Part shown: piece after piece, positions 32,351 to 43,157 of the stretch
Position numbering within the stretch: position 1 is the stretch's first letter
How the letters are laid out: each line of letters starts with the position of its first letter
Source of the DNA: Euglena gracilis
Taxonomy: Eukaryota > Euglenida > Euglenophyceae > Euglenales
Direction: 5' to 3'
Assembly (NCBI GenBank): GCA_039621445.1
Contig: CP154954.1
Location: 22,084,954-22,148,953 of the forward strand
Length of the DNA stretch: 64,000 nucleotides
Translations under genes and position numbers: made by a program
The notes under the pieces: generated by a model
Told to the model about the DNA's origin: nothing
The model's input: only the letters and a program-made list of their open reading frames with translations
Databases searched by the model: none

Positions 32351-34757
32351 AGACGGAGGGGTCCGCAAAAATTCAGGGATGACACAAATTTTTCAGTGGA
32401 CAGTGTGGCTGTGGCGGACGGGTCTTCGTTTGGGTTGCAAAAACTTGGTCTTTGTTTGCCTTTGGAAGGGTTGGACCAGGAATTGCAATTTTTTAGTGAC
32501 GAGGACTTGGGGGAGGTCGCCACAAATTTGGAGGGAAGTGACCCCCCAGTGCAAGTTATCAACCGAGTGATAATTGCAAGGGAGGGGGAGGACAAAAAAG
32601 AGGATGAACGGGTAGTCAAGTTGAGGGAACAAGTTTTGGAAGATTACGGGGGGACGGTATTTCGGTCATCGCCATTTCCAGACCCCCCCGAAAGAGGACA
32701 ATATGGTTATGCATACATACCGCTGAAGGAGGGGGCAAAGCCAACCAGACAGAAGCCTTTTTTCATGCACGGTGAGAGGAAAGAGGCACTTGAAAAAATC
32801 ACCCAAGACTGGCTCGACAAAAAACACATTGAGCCAGCCACAGCCAAAAATTCTGAATGGCTGTCCCAGACTTTTCCAGTTCCAAAAAAATACAACGATT
32901 TTCCTTGGAGGGGGGTGGTGGACCTCAGGGGGCCAAACAGCCAAACAAGGCGATGCAACTACCCCCTACCCAAAATTGAAGACATTTTGGTCAAAAATGG
33001 GGCAAACCAAATGTTTTCGATCATCGATTTGAAGCAAGCTTTCCACCAACAACCCCTACACCCAGAAAGTCGGCCCATAACGTGTTGTTTCACCCCCAAA
33101 GGCATTTTTCAGTGGAGGGTGAACGTAATGGGTTTGACAAATGCCCCCCAGCAATTTCAGCAAATGATCGATGACCCTTTGACACCAGTAAGGGATATCG
33201 CCACAGGGTATATAGACGACATACTGGTGGGGACAACGGTCGGGGAAGGGGAGGACCTGGTGGGGGCACACGAAAAAGATTTGAGGAGGGTGTTGGAGGT
33301 ACTCAAAACAGAACTTTTGGTGGCTGATGAATTCAAAGCCAACCTTTTTGTGGAGGAGGTTGAATTTTGTGGACAGATTTTAGGAAATGGGACTAGGAGG
33401 CCTGCACCGGGTAAGCTACGAGCGATCGAAAAGTGGGAGGTTCCAAAAACAATTACGGCTTTGAGAGCCTTTTTGGGATTCACAAATTATTACAATGCAT
33501 ACATTCACATGTATGCGGAAGTAGCAGCCCGGTTGCAAGACAAATTGAAAGTCCCCAGGGAGGTGGGAAAGAAAGGAAGTCGAAAACCTGTGGAATTTGA
33601 TGGGGAGGATTTAAAAGCTTTTGAGGAGCTGAAAAAGAGGTTGTGTTCGGGCCTAATGTTGCAACGGGTAGACCCGGATAAACCCTTTGTCCTAAGGGTT
33701 GATGCCAGTGGGTACGCCGTGGGGGCAACGTTAGAGCAAATGAAGGAGGGGGGAGGAAGACCCACAGCCCAAGATGTGATTGAGAAAAAAACTGTGCCAG
33801 TGGCTTTTATGTCTCGAAAATTGACCGAGGGGCAAAGAAAATGGACCCCCAGGGAGTTGGAGACGTACGCCATAATTTTGGCACTACAAAAATGGGAAAG
33901 TTGGATTGGATTGCAACCCGTTTTGGTTTTAACCGACCACCAAAGTTTGGAGTCTTGGACAAGGGAAGTCCTAGACACCCCCAGTGGTCCGGTTGGGAGG
34001 AGGGCGACATCGCACCAAATTTTCTCCAAGTACGATTTGACGGTGGGATATATCCCGGGTAAAGAAAATACCATAGCGGATATCCTTAGTCGGTGGGCAT
34101 ACCCAGCTTCACAGGCCCTAAGGGATATAAGTAAGCATGGGTCAGCCGAAGACAAGGATGAAATGGAAAATTTTATCCGGGAGGTAAAAGAAGAGGAAAA
34201 ACAGTGTTTGGAGATAAGAATCAAAAACCAGCCCAATTTACGTAATGCCTGGATACGGGGGGTGACAACCCGTAGTGGCAAAAACGTAACACCTGAGGAG
34301 GAAAAAGGAGAGTGCACAAGGAGGGGAACCGAGGGTGGGGTAGACCCAGGAGGAAAAGACACCCCTGTGGACACCCACTCACAAGGGCCCAGGAAAGAAA
34401 AGAAACGAGTTCATTTTTGGGATGAGAAAGTGGGGGGGGAGACGACCCCTGTCCCGGAGACGGCTGAAAATTCGAGGGGGGACACTCGTATGGAAGTGGG
34501 GGACGCCCTGCCAAGTACGACCCCTAAGGATATTAAGCCCGTATGGGAGCGTGATTGGGGGGAAGCATATTCCCACTGCCCCACATGGAAAGAAAAATGG
34601 GTAGCTACCAAAGGCGATTCAATTTGGCCAAAGGGCTTCAAAGTGCTAAATGGCCAATTGTTTTTTGAGGAAAAGTTGTGTGTGCCTGAAAGTTTTCAGC
34701 ACTTGGTGATTCAAGAAAATCACGACTTTCTGGGGCACGTTGGCCCTGAAAAAAGTT
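32351..34757 (+). CDS. pol: Reverse transcriptase and RNase H of element B
   Basis: The frame is open from 32351 (first ATG 32396) to past 34757. RT motifs are WRGVVDLRGPN, FSIIDLKQAFHQ, VMGLTNAPQQFQ, the catalytic YIDD at 33209-33220, and FCGQILGNG. The connection segment is ALRAFLGFTNYYNAYI. RNase H shows LRVDASGYAVGA (near 33695), ELETYAI, LTDHQSL and an IADILSRW end. An acidic and basic spacer (about 34130-34550) precedes the integrase zinc region, whose first His residues (ENHDFLGHVG) are still in this frame. A run of six A at 34749-34754 marks the shift to the integrase frame. Confidence 0.9.
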
Positions 34758-36020
34758 TGGAAACACATGGCAATCCGTTTTGTTTGGGCTGATGAAAAGG
34801 CTGCAAAACAACTCAACCAAAATTGCAGCAAAAATTGTTCCACATGCCAAGCGAGTGTGAGGGGGGAGAGTTTGAAAGGACCGATCGAGTCCACACCCAT
34901 ACCCCCTGCACTAATGACAAGTGTTGCCATCGATTTGTTTCGAATGACAAGGGTTTTACACGACGGGGGGGGGGAGTATGACACCCTTTGTGTGGATAGG
35001 CATTCGGGATGGATTGTGGGGGTTGCATGCAAGGACAAGGGATTAACCGGTGCCAAGTTGGCTAAGGAAATGGTGAAAAATCAGTGGAGGCCTTTTGGGG
35101 TTCCCTCGGTTATCTCAAGTGACCAAGGGAGCCATTTTACAAGCACTTGGTGGAAAAATGTGTGTGCGCTTTTGGGGATTAGGCAAGCGTATTCTCAAGC
35201 ATACCACCACCAAGCAAACGGGAGGGTTGAGAGAGCCGGACAACAGGTAATGGAGGTGTTGAGAAAATTGTACGTGGGGGAAAAAATTAATTGGGTTGAG
35301 GCTTTACCCCAAGTTTTGGACCGAATTCATGACGTAAAGGGGGAAAGCGGATTGAGCCCATTTGAAATTTTGCATGGAAGGGAACGACCACTGGCAGGGG
35401 TACCCTACCAACCACCCAAACAATGTGAGGATTCGGTGGAGTTTTTCCAAAGGATGCAAGACATTGATGGGAGGGTGGCTAGGATACTCAACAAAAAGCA
35501 TGAGGAGGAGGTGGCAAGGATAAATAAGGGGAGGAAAGAAATGGAACCCCTAAAGGTGGGGACGACAGTTTGGTATAGGAGACCCGAGGGGTCGGGTGAG
35601 AAGCTTGACTCTAGGTGGGTGGGACCTGGGGTCGTGAAGGGTAGAGAAGGGGAACGAAGTTATGTAGTCAAATTGAAACCTGGGGTGGAGACAAAAGCTC
35701 GTAGGAGTTTTTTGAAGGAGTATCGGGAACCCCAAGTGGAAGGTAAGGGGGTGCCTCTTTTTTATTATAAACGGACCGAAAAAGAAGAAGAGGCATTACC
35801 TGATGAGTGGGAGGTGGGAAAAATTCTAAGGCACCGAAAAGCAAAAGATGGAAAGTGGGAATTTTTGACCAAGTGGGTCGGATATGAGGACGGGGAGGAG
35901 ACCTGGGAACCGGCTGTAAATTTTTTTCACAGATTCAGTGGAGAGTTTGTGAAGTATTGCCGTGAGAAAAAAGTGAAAATGGACATAATGTCCGAACTTA
36001 AAATTGACGGTGGGCCGTAG
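34740..36020 (+). CDS. Integrase with C-terminal chromodomain of element B
   Basis: The frame begins in the zinc domain (CSKNCSTCQAS gives the Cys pair; the His pair lies in the preceding frame). The catalytic core is complete: Asp in SVAIDLFRM (about 34930), Asp in SSDQGSHF (about 35117), Glu in GRVERAGQQ (about 35230). A GPY/F-type module follows (DSRWVGPGVVKG, near 35610). The chromodomain at about 35805-35985 has WEVGKILRHR, FLTKWVGYED and ETWEPA, with the aromatic cage residues expected for methyl-lysine binding. The stop is TAG 36018-36020. No ORF resembling A-D of element A follows. Confidence 0.88.
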   Translation: MALKKVWKHMAIRFVWADEKAAKQLNQNCSKNCSTCQASVRGESLKGPIESTPIPPALMTSVAIDLFRMTRVLHDGGGEYDTLCVDRHSGWIVGVACKDKGLTGAKLAKEMVKNQWRPFGVPSVISSDQGSHFTSTWWKNVCALLGIRQAYSQAYHHQANGRVERAGQQVMEVLRKLYVGEKINWVEALPQVLDRIHDVKGESGLSPFEILHGRERPLAGVPYQPPKQCEDSVEFFQRMQDIDGRVARILNKKHEEEVARINKGRKEMEPLKVGTTVWYRRPEGSGEKLDSRWVGPGVVKGREGERSYVVKLKPGVETKARRSFLKEYREPQVEGKGVPLFYYKRTEKEEEALPDEWEVGKILRHRKAKDGKWEFLTKWVGYEDGEETWEPAVNFFHRFSGEFVKYCREKKVKMDIMSELKIDGGP

Positions 36021-37176
36021 GCTCTAAGGTGAGCCATAAGGCCCTGTCCAAGGCTCTACGGTGAGCCTAATGGAAAGGCAAAGTGCTGTTTTTAAAATTC
36101 AAAAACCGGATTTGCACGTCTGTGTGGGTGTGAGCGCACGCACACACGCATGAGCGTGTAAAGGAGAGAATGTACAAATGCAAGGATTTACAAGGAGAAT
36201 GGAGAATGGTAGAAAAAGGCCCCGCAGGGGGGCCGGGGCACCACAGTATATTCGCTACCCATTCGCTATATTGCCGTCCGCTGTCCCTCTTCCCTTCCCT
36301 CCCTCTACCTTACCCCGCTGCCCTACCTTACCCCACATTGCCGTCACGCGGTGGTGTTGTAAGGATTCCTTCTCAAACATTCGGATATGTGGATGATATG
36401 GTTGGGAGTCCATGGTCACATAATGAGCCCCCCTTCGGTTTGACAAAAATCCCCCGGCCCGAGGAGGGCGGGGGGCGCTTGATTTTTGGACAAAAATCCC
36501 CCCGGCCCGAGGAGGGGGGGGGGCGCTTGATTTTTTAAAAAAATCCCCCTGCCCGAGGAGGGGGGGGGGCGCCTGACTTTTTTGGCAAAAATCCCCCGGC
36601 CCGAGGGGGGGGGGCGCTTGATTTTTTGACAAAAATCTTCCCGGCCCGAGGAGGGGGGGGGGCGCTTGATTTTTTGACAAAAATCCCCCCGGCCCGAGGA
36701 GGAGGGTGGCGCTTGATTTTTTTGACAAAAATCTCCCCGGCCCGAGGAGGGGGGGTGGGGGCGTTTGATTTTTTGACAAAATCCCCCCGGCCGGAGGAGG
36801 GGGGGGGCTAGACAAATTTGAACCAAAAATCCCCCCGACCCGAGGGGGGGGGCGCCAACCGGATTTTTACCAAAAATCCCCCGACCCGTTGGAAAGGGGG
36901 GGGGAGGGCAGATTTTGGTGAAGACCCTCATTCCACCCGTGAGAAGCGGGGGGGGGGGAGCCAAATATTCATTGGTTGGTGAACCGAGTCTTTCCCAAGG
37001 GTTTGAAGGCACTTGAAAGCCATAGTCCCTGAATTTTGTTTCCCATTTGTTGATTCAAGGGAGAATGGGTGTGGGACATAGGCTTTGGATGAAAGAGTGC
37101 CGAATGGAGGATTTCCCCCCCCCCCGTTGTTGAGGAACGGGGGGGGGGCGAGTTTTTGGTGTCCGACTAAGGTCGC
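36021..37176 (+). other. 3' untranslated region of element B
   Basis: Between the integrase stop and the polypurine tract. It contains an inexact gctctaaggtgagcc repeat at 36021-36070, a pyrimidine-rich tract (36280-36345), the minisatellite at 36441-36915 and G-run spacers. No supported gene. Confidence 0.6.
36441..36915. repeat. G-rich minisatellite, about 45-50 bp units
   Basis: About ten units of the form tgacaaaaatccccccggcc followed by a cgaggaggggggg tract and cgcttgatttt. Units vary mainly in the length of the G and T runs. The last units are more diverged. Confidence 0.88.
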
Positions 37177-37187
37177 AAGGGAGGGGG
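37177..37187 (+). promoter_or_regulatory. Polypurine tract of element B
   Basis: aagggaggggg lies directly before the 3' LTR start TGTCGG. By family knowledge this is the plus-strand DNA primer. Confidence 0.85.
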
Positions 37188-38016
37188 TGTCGGCCGCCGG
37201 CTTTCGCCGGGGGCCAAAAATTGCCAGAAAGCGCAAATTTCAAAGTCGCGGGTAACAGCCAATTAGTTAGAGAAAACCGCGACACAAATTGGAAGCGGGT
37301 CAAATTACTTTGCGCTTTCAAATTCATCTTTTTTACAGAACTTGAGGGGTTTTCCCTATTATTTGGCAAAGAGGAAATACATTGAATTGGATTTGATCAA
37401 TCACATTGTTGAATTGGAATTGACAGATACATTGTTGGGTCATTACATTGTTGGTGGAGTTATTGAAGTCAATTTGGTATTGAAATCAAGAAAGAGACCC
37501 TACAACACCGCCACCCTCACCGCCGCTTCTATTCCCTATACCCCTCTTCCTTGCCCCAGGTTGTTTTTTTATCACATTCAGTCACTCTCACAGATTTCCA
37601 ACAGTTTGATTGCTTCTCCAGTGGGTTGGGATTCATTTCAGATTCAGTGGGTTGGTTTGTGAGTTGGTTTGTGCAAGAGAGTGTGAGAGAGAGAAAGAGA
37701 GAAAAGTGACATTTCAGAGAGAAAAGTTCGATTTCATTGCAAATGGCAGATTTTTCGGTGTTCACCAAAATTTCGGAAACCCGTAAAAACGATCCTACGC
37801 GCCGGCTGGGGTAGGGGGAAACACCTGTGTGAAAAAAGGGAGTTGGCCTGAGCCCACCAATTCTCAGAAAAAGCACAGGCCCCACCCCGGAAACACCCAC
37901 CCCCCTGCTGTCGGTGGTTTTCCACGACGGCGAGGACCGCCCCGGGCCCTCGGCCCACCGGGACTCGCCGGTCGCGGGGGCGACCGGCGGCGCACAGGGG
38001 GTGGGGCCGGTAAACA
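37188..38016 (+). repeat. 3' LTR of element B
   Basis: Begins TGTCGG, ends TAAACA, matches the 5' LTR. The GC hairpin is at 37967-37988. Confidence 0.93.
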
Positions 38017-38129
38017 CCAGACGACTACAGCGGAGATGGCTCGACCACCAAAAAAGATTGGAAGATTTGAAGACTGGTGGACAAAATTGGGGACCAGATT
38101 GGACATTGCAAAGACATTGTGATTGGTAA
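38017..38129 (+). pseudogene. 3' part of the ORF interrupted by element B
   Basis: In register with 25243-25469 once the element and one CCAG are removed. It encodes a basic Trp-rich tail (RRWLDHQKRLEDLK) ending at TAA 38127-38129. Unknown product. Confidence 0.42.
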
Positions 38130-38507
38130 TTACAATTTGATGCAACTTTGATTGTGGTCGGCTGATGGGTATTTGTCTTTGGCTGTGGCCTGACGCCGCA
38201 GTTCTGTGTGTACACCTGTGGATCGGCTGCGAAAGAATTTATCCGATGTGGCCTGATGCCGCAGAAGTGTGCTGCAATTTGGCTGCTAATCACTCCTTGG
38301 CTGTAACATAGTCACTCAGATCGTGTCACTCCTGTGTGCTGTGTAGTGTGTCGGTGGCAGGTGTGAAGGCAATCATCCAGGACAGTACCACTGCAATTTC
38401 AAATGGACCACTTTTTTGCCTGGCCCCTCAAAAAAATTCGATGCACCTGGCCCAATTTGGAGTCAGGTCAGATTGCCGAGGGCAATCTCTTGAGCAGGGG
38501 GGTGTGA

Positions 38508-38800
38508 GTGCTCCAGGTGCATTTTTATAGTCACCATGAAATCACAGGCTGAAGCCTAATTCAAACAGGCAGATCCTAGTTCACAGAGAAAATGATGGTG
38601 CTGTCTGTAGGTGGCTGTCAACATACACTGTTCACTCTGTTGTCTGGGATTACTTTTCTGAGATTTGATTTGTTTGATTTTGTTTGTGGCACAAGTTTAT
38701 TTCAAGTTTGGTCATTACTGCTGGAAGTGGGATTTTGGGATGTCAAGTCAAGGAAGGGGCTCCAGAATTCAGGTCCGTGGTAGGGGGACCTCGGACTTTC
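38508..38800 (+). repeat. Repeat segment B, right copy
   Basis: Direct copy of 24988-25314 with a few indels; ends in ctttcat like the left copy and is followed by tgtgaattaggcttcgc. Confidence 0.78.
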
Positions 38801-39727
38801 ATATGTGAATTAGGCTTCGCTCTTCCTAATTTTGGCTGTGACCGGCTAAGTCGGCCACCTCTGTGCCAGACGGGCCGCCAACACTCCCCTCCCAGGCCGC
38901 TTGCGCCCTGCCTTTGGCAATTTTTGCGGCCCGTTTTTGGTAATTTTTGGTGGTCATGTCTCAAAATCATGGCACTTTTTCCCCAAAATTGTGCAGCATT
39001 GTTGTCGACTCGTGGTCAGAAATGGAACAAACACAAAGGAATTAAATCGAAGACCTTGGTTCCACACCACAATTAGATGGAAATGGTAAAGGTCACCCTG
39101 GGGTGCATCCTCTTTCCCCATGAGCCTCAACTGGGGCTCACAGTGAGCTTATCCAGGGGCATCACACTGGGAGCCATCCAGGGGCATCACACTGGGAGCC
39201 ACTGCCAGTGCAAAACCTTTGGCATCACCACAACCTCCAAGCCTCAACTCCAACCAGAAAGGAGGGGCATTGAAGGGGGAGCCATCACCAGAAATTCTGC
39301 ATTACATCCCAACCCTGCAAGCCTCAACTCAAATTCATAAAATGAGGTGCATTGAGGGGGGAGCAATCACCAAACAAAACTGTAAATTGTGGTGAACCTG
39401 ATGCCGAACCAGGTACCAGTGGTGCATCGCATGGTTGGCTCAAAATAAAACAAATGTTCAGTGAATGTTGCTGGACTGCTGCAAGGATCAACCACAGCCA
39501 ACATAAAACTTAAACCTCTTCAACTTCAACAGCTGGATCCAGCATATCCTTTCCAGCTGAGGCATCTGCCACATCTGGCTTCCAAAATCTTCAAAATCTT
39601 CCCACATCATGGACCAAATCTGCCAAAATCTGCCAAATTTGCTTGCATCACAATCTGAAATGTCTTCTTTCGATGAACCATTCACTGATACTTGTCCTCC
39701 ATGCCTTGGCAAACCATGAATACCTTG

Positions 39728-39930
39728 AGTTCTCTGAGTGTCGCTTTTCACTGAAATCCTTCAAAATCCCAGATTTGACCTTCAAAATACCAAACTTCTG
39801 AAATTCTTCCTCCGGAACTTGCACCAGTAAAAACCAACCAGAGGCATCAAATCAAAGTCTTCCAAGGCGAATGAGGCAAGGTATTCAGCTTTGTTGCCAC
39901 CTACAAAGATAGGAGGCATTTTTGCTGTGT
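39728..39930 (+). repeat. Repeat segment A, right copy
   Basis: Direct copy of 24783-24985; starts gagttctctgagtgtc and ends ttttgctgt, followed by the same gtgaattaggcttcgc motif as segment B. Confidence 0.8.
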
Positions 39931-40437
39931 GAATTAGGCTTCGCCTAACCGCACCCAAAAAGCCAAACCCCAATCTACATATCGCCATAACCCTGGAAAA
40001 ACTCAAAAAACCACACCCCCCGGGACATAGAAGAGATCACGCAGGTGGTTGCCAAAAATCGGCGGACCGAAATGCCCGGAACCTGAAAATACGGAGAAGG
40101 TCCCCTCCCCCGGCTTTCCCCGGTTTTCCAATGCACAAAGCCAATACACGAGGATCTCGACGTCGTCATCACCCAGGTCCGACCACGTGCGACCTGGTGC
40201 GGAGGGTGAGGGGGGAGGTACAACACCGAAGCATCCATTGCCGGTGAGTGGGCCGGACAACACGAAAGTACAAGGAACCTCTCGTGTAGCAATGGCTCAC
40301 AAAGGCCCATCAACCACATCATTTACTGGCAGACGAGCTTGGGGGGGGGCGATTCTTTGCCCAAATTGCTCTCCCTCGTGCGGGAAAAGGAAAACCATCG
40401 AGACGTCCTGAACTATGTCAACGTCGAGCAAAACCCT

Positions 40438-40753
40438 TGTGGGCGCTGGGAAAGCGATTAAGATTCCAGCAGAGGGAATTAGGAATTACACAAAATTCTG
40501 TCTGTTTTTGTGTTTACAGTGGCAAGCAGCATGTTCAGTTTGACTTTGGTTGTTCAGTTCTGTGAAGTATTGTGATTTGTGCCAGCGCTGGGAATTGGGA
40601 GGTGGGATTACAATGAAAAGTTACAAGGAAAGTCCCAGGTGGGTGCCAGGCCCCCTGGGTTAATTGATGGATCCCAGCCAATGGCAGGGCCTGCAGGCGC
40701 CAGGGGCCAGCCGCCAGGGGGTTGTGGGAGTGGTGAGGCCCACACCCCCTACA
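40438..40753 (+). repeat. Left terminal repeat of the TRIM-like element
   Basis: TG to CA boundaries; close match to 41976-42290 with about ten differences by eye. Confidence 0.82.
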
Positions 40754-40780
40754 CAAACTGAACACTGCCAGTCAAACAAC

Positions 40781-41359
40781 ATGCCTACCAGCCACGTGGC
40801 GGCTGTCCGCCATGCCGGGATCAGGCATGGCATGTGCCTGCAGGAGATCATCAAGAAGGCGTGGACTGAAGGAGTGAACATCAACCTGCTGGAGTATTAT
40901 TCAAGTTTTGATGCAGAGTGTGGCTGTTCGTGGTGTGCCAGTCGTGCAGCAGCTGCTGCTGCTGGCAGGCTCAGGGCCCATGGCAGGGGGGCCTCTGATG
41001 CCAGGCTGGTGGATGCTGTGGAAGGACATGTCAGAGACGGGAATGCCAAGGATGGAAATGCCAGAGATGCGAAGGCCAAGGATGGAAATGCCAGAGACGG
41101 GAATGCCAAGGATGGAAATGACAGAGATGGACATTCCAGACCTGCGGATGGGCGATATGGACATTCCAGACATGGAGATGGTCGAGATAGACATTCCAGA
41201 CATGGAGATGGTCGAGAAGGACATTCGGGAGATGGTGATGACGGAAGTTGGCATTGGGCCCCAGTGGGGCATGGCGAGGGCGGAGGCTCGCCGGAGAAGT
41301 CAAGAGGAAGGAGAAGGAAGGAGCGCCGACAGAAGGCGAAGGAGGCCTTGAGGGGCTGA
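40781..41359 (+). CDS. Repetitive ORF inside the TRIM-like element
   Basis: ATG 40781 to TGA 41357-41359, 192 codons. The N-terminal 60 residues look foldable (AVRHAGIRHGMCLQEIIKKAW) with a CGCSWC cluster. The rest is DGNAKDGNAR and HGDG-type repeats driven by tandem DNA repeats at 41035-41235. Other frames over the repeats are also open, so coding of the C-terminal part is doubtful. Unknown function. Confidence 0.35.
   Translation: MPTSHVAAVRHAGIRHGMCLQEIIKKAWTEGVNINLLEYYSSFDAECGCSWCASRAAAAAAGRLRAHGRGASDARLVDAVEGHVRDGNAKDGNARDAKAKDGNARDGNAKDGNDRDGHSRPADGRYGHSRHGDGRDRHSRHGDGREGHSGDGDDGSWHWAPVGHGEGGGSPEKSRGRRRKERRQKAKEALRG
41035..41235. repeat. Tandem repeats of ggaatgccaaggat and gacattccagacatggagat type
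   Basis: Short imperfect units (14-30 bases) in two families, inside the TRIM-like element. Confidence 0.8.
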
Positions 41360-41585
41360 GGCCGAAGCCCTGCCTGGGATGGTGTGGGCTGGGTCCCCCT
41401 CCCGCGTGCCCTGGGCCGAAGCCCTCACCAGCTGTGGCCGAAGCCCGCCGGGATGGTGTGGGCTGGGTCCCCCTCCCGTATGCCTGGGCCGAAGCCCTCA
41501 GGCGTTGTGGCCGAAGCCCGCCGGGACGGCGTGGGCTGGGCCCCCCTCCCAGGCCTGTGGCCGAAGCCCTCCCCGCGGTAACCCC
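41360..41585. repeat. GC-rich tandem repeat of about 65-73 bp
   Basis: About three units containing gggatggtgtgggctgggtc and ggccgaagccc, inside the TRIM-like element. The open frames here on both strands follow from composition. Confidence 0.78.
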
Positions 41586-41975
41586 CTCCCGCTGCACCTG
41601 CGAGCCCCCTCCCCAGGACCCCCACCAGCCCCTGGACCCCCATCTCTGGACGGGCAAAAAAGAGGGGGAAAACGAGGGAAAAAAAATTCCTGAGATGACG
41701 GTCCAAGGGGTATCTTTGGGCTGTTCTGGGGGGGAACCCCCGCCAGAACGGCCCAAGGCGGTGCGGGTGCCTGCTGCTCCCCCCTGCTGCTGTAGGAGAC
41801 CGACCCCCCTAAGGGTCGGCCTTCGACCCCCGCCCCGCCCCACAGAGAAAAAAAATAAAACAGACAGACAGAAAGAAAGATTCAAGATTGTGTTCGTGAA
41901 CGAAAAAAAAAACTCCCAGCGCCTTTTTGCCGAAGGCAGGTTTAGCTGCCCGGGGCAGCTTTTTAAGGAGGGGAT

Positions 41976-42290
41976 TGTGGGCGCTGGGAAAGAGATTAAG
42001 ATTCCAGCAGAGGAATTAGGAATTACACAAAATTCTGTCTGTGTTTGTGTTTACAGTGGCAAGCAGCGTGTTCAGTTTGACTTTGGTTGTTCAGTTCTGG
42101 GAAGTATTGTGATTTGTGCCAGCGCTGGGAATTGGGAAGTGGGATTACAATGAAAAGTTACAAGGAAAGTCCCAGGTGGGTGCCAGGCCCCCTGGGTGAA
42201 TTGATGGATCCTAGCTAATGGCAGGGCCTGCAGGCGCCAGGGGCCAGCCGCCAGGGGGTTGTGGGAGTGGTGAGGCCCACACCCCCTACA
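41976..42290 (+). repeat. Right terminal repeat of the TRIM-like element
   Basis: Preceded by the purine tract, followed by CCCT. Confidence 0.82.
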
Positions 42291-42294
42291 CCCT

Positions 42295-42581
42295 GGGCCA
42301 TTTCCACGGGGCCACTGGGCCATCCGCCACTCCTCATGCCGGATCAGGGATGGGAAGAACTCTATTGGAACGGCCAACGCTGGAGGTGGGCACGGGTCCA
42401 CCAACCGGAAGTAGAAGGCCCATCGTCTGCCTCGACCAAAGATCCTCGTCATGCGCGGAGAGAGTACGCCAAGTGCCTATTGTGTGGCGAATTTTTCAGC
42501 TTGGACTCCCTGGCGGCCCTGAAATCGCTCCAATGCCACTTGGGCAAAGAAGTGGGGTATATCTTCTCCATCCATCAGTGA
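42295..42581 (+). CDS. Possible exon with a zinc-finger-like motif, cut by the TRIM-like element
   Basis: The open frame ends at TGA 42579-42581. It reads ELYWNGQRWRWARVHQ and then a CLLC ... QCH cluster like a C2H2-type finger with one ligand unclear. The frame continues without a stop through the right edge of the TRIM-like element, and a frame left of the insertion (to 40433) is also open, so the insertion may have split a gene. No family is recognised. Confidence 0.3.
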
Positions 42582-43157
42582 GGAGTTTTCCCCTCTTGCC
42601 GGTTCGGTGACTGTGCGCGGAATGGGCTCCCCGGCAAGCCGAGTGGGGGAAAACAGTCACCCACCGTGTACTGAATGACATTTACTCTTTCAAAAAAAAA
42701 CAGGGAACAGGCCTCTCCCGCCCCTCACCCCTCCTCTCTCACCGCGGCCGACCAAACCACGTGGGCTACCTGCCGGTGACCCTAGCTCCGCCACGCCCCC
42801 TTAGCTCCCCCGCGCACACTATATTGAAGATGGGCCTTGCCCACTTTCCTCCCGCCTTGCCCTGTGTCAGTTGTAAAATACCATAACCTGCAGGGGACCA
42901 TCAAATCCAGTAGAATGCGCCACTGGTTGGTGGATTCGGTTCGCGCCACCACCGTTTCTAATCTTGGCGGTATTACAGGGAACAAGCCCGACACAGCTCC
43001 ACCGGCGTACACCACACCGCCTCACCCTGCCACCACCCGGAACAGGGAACACACCGGCACAGGGCAGGCCCGACACAGCTCCACCGGCGTACACCACACC
43101 GACTCACCCTGCCATCACCCCCCACGCCACACACGCACCAAGTGGCGACAAACCAAA
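42582..43157. other. Non-coding stretch with an 82-bp tandem duplication
   Basis: Units at 42987 and 43069 (cccgacacagctccaccggc) are spaced 82 bases. At 42815-42850 a short inverted match to the non-LTR 3' end (cccatcttcaatata) occurs. No gene is seen. Confidence 0.5.

Larger units (their letters stand above)
25466..38020 (+). mobile_element. Element B: near-complete Ty3/Gypsy chromovirus with a methyltransferase ORF
   Basis: The element is bounded by 4-bp direct repeats CCAG (25466-25469 and 38017-38020), with LTRs at 25470-26300 and 37188-38016, about 12.5 kb in all. The internal order is gag region, dual methyltransferase-like ORF, protease, reverse transcriptase, RNase H, integrase, chromodomain, minisatellite, polypurine tract. 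By eye the two LTRs differ at about twenty positions plus several one-base indels over about 830 bases, so insertion is fairly young but not recent. Coding frames are broken by a few stops and by indels, several of them in G or A runs. Confidence 0.92.
38130..40433. other. Repeat-derived DNA without a supported gene
   Basis: It contains repeat segment B (38508-38800), a small tandem duplication atccaggggcatcacactgg (around 39153-39195), repeat segment A (39728-39930) and short homopyrimidine stretches. From about 40020 to 40433 two frames are open, one with a CPNC-CGK cluster, but neither has independent support. Confidence 0.5.
40434..42294 (+). mobile_element. Small LTR-flanked element of TRIM type
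   Basis: Direct repeats 40438-40753 and 41976-42290 (about 315 bp each) start TGTGGGCGC and end CCCCTACA. They are flanked by CCCT on both outer sides (40434-40437, 42291-42294). A purine tract aaggagggga (41965-41974) precedes the right repeat. There is no TGG primer site after the left repeat, and no pol genes. This structure is that of terminal-repeat retrotransposons in miniature, which are mobilised by other elements. Confidence 0.78.

Noticed and set aside
36170-36538. Short ORF after integrase in element B
   Set aside because: It reads into the minisatellite, and its codons are those of the repeat; no relation to ORFs of element A.
41248-42153. 301-codon open frame across the TRIM-like element
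   Set aside because: It crosses the terminal repeat boundary and tandem GC repeats; all frames are open there because of composition.
40438-42290. Segmental tandem duplication instead of an LTR element
   Set aside because: TG/CA ends, 4-bp flanking duplication and an adjacent purine tract together fit retrotransposition better.
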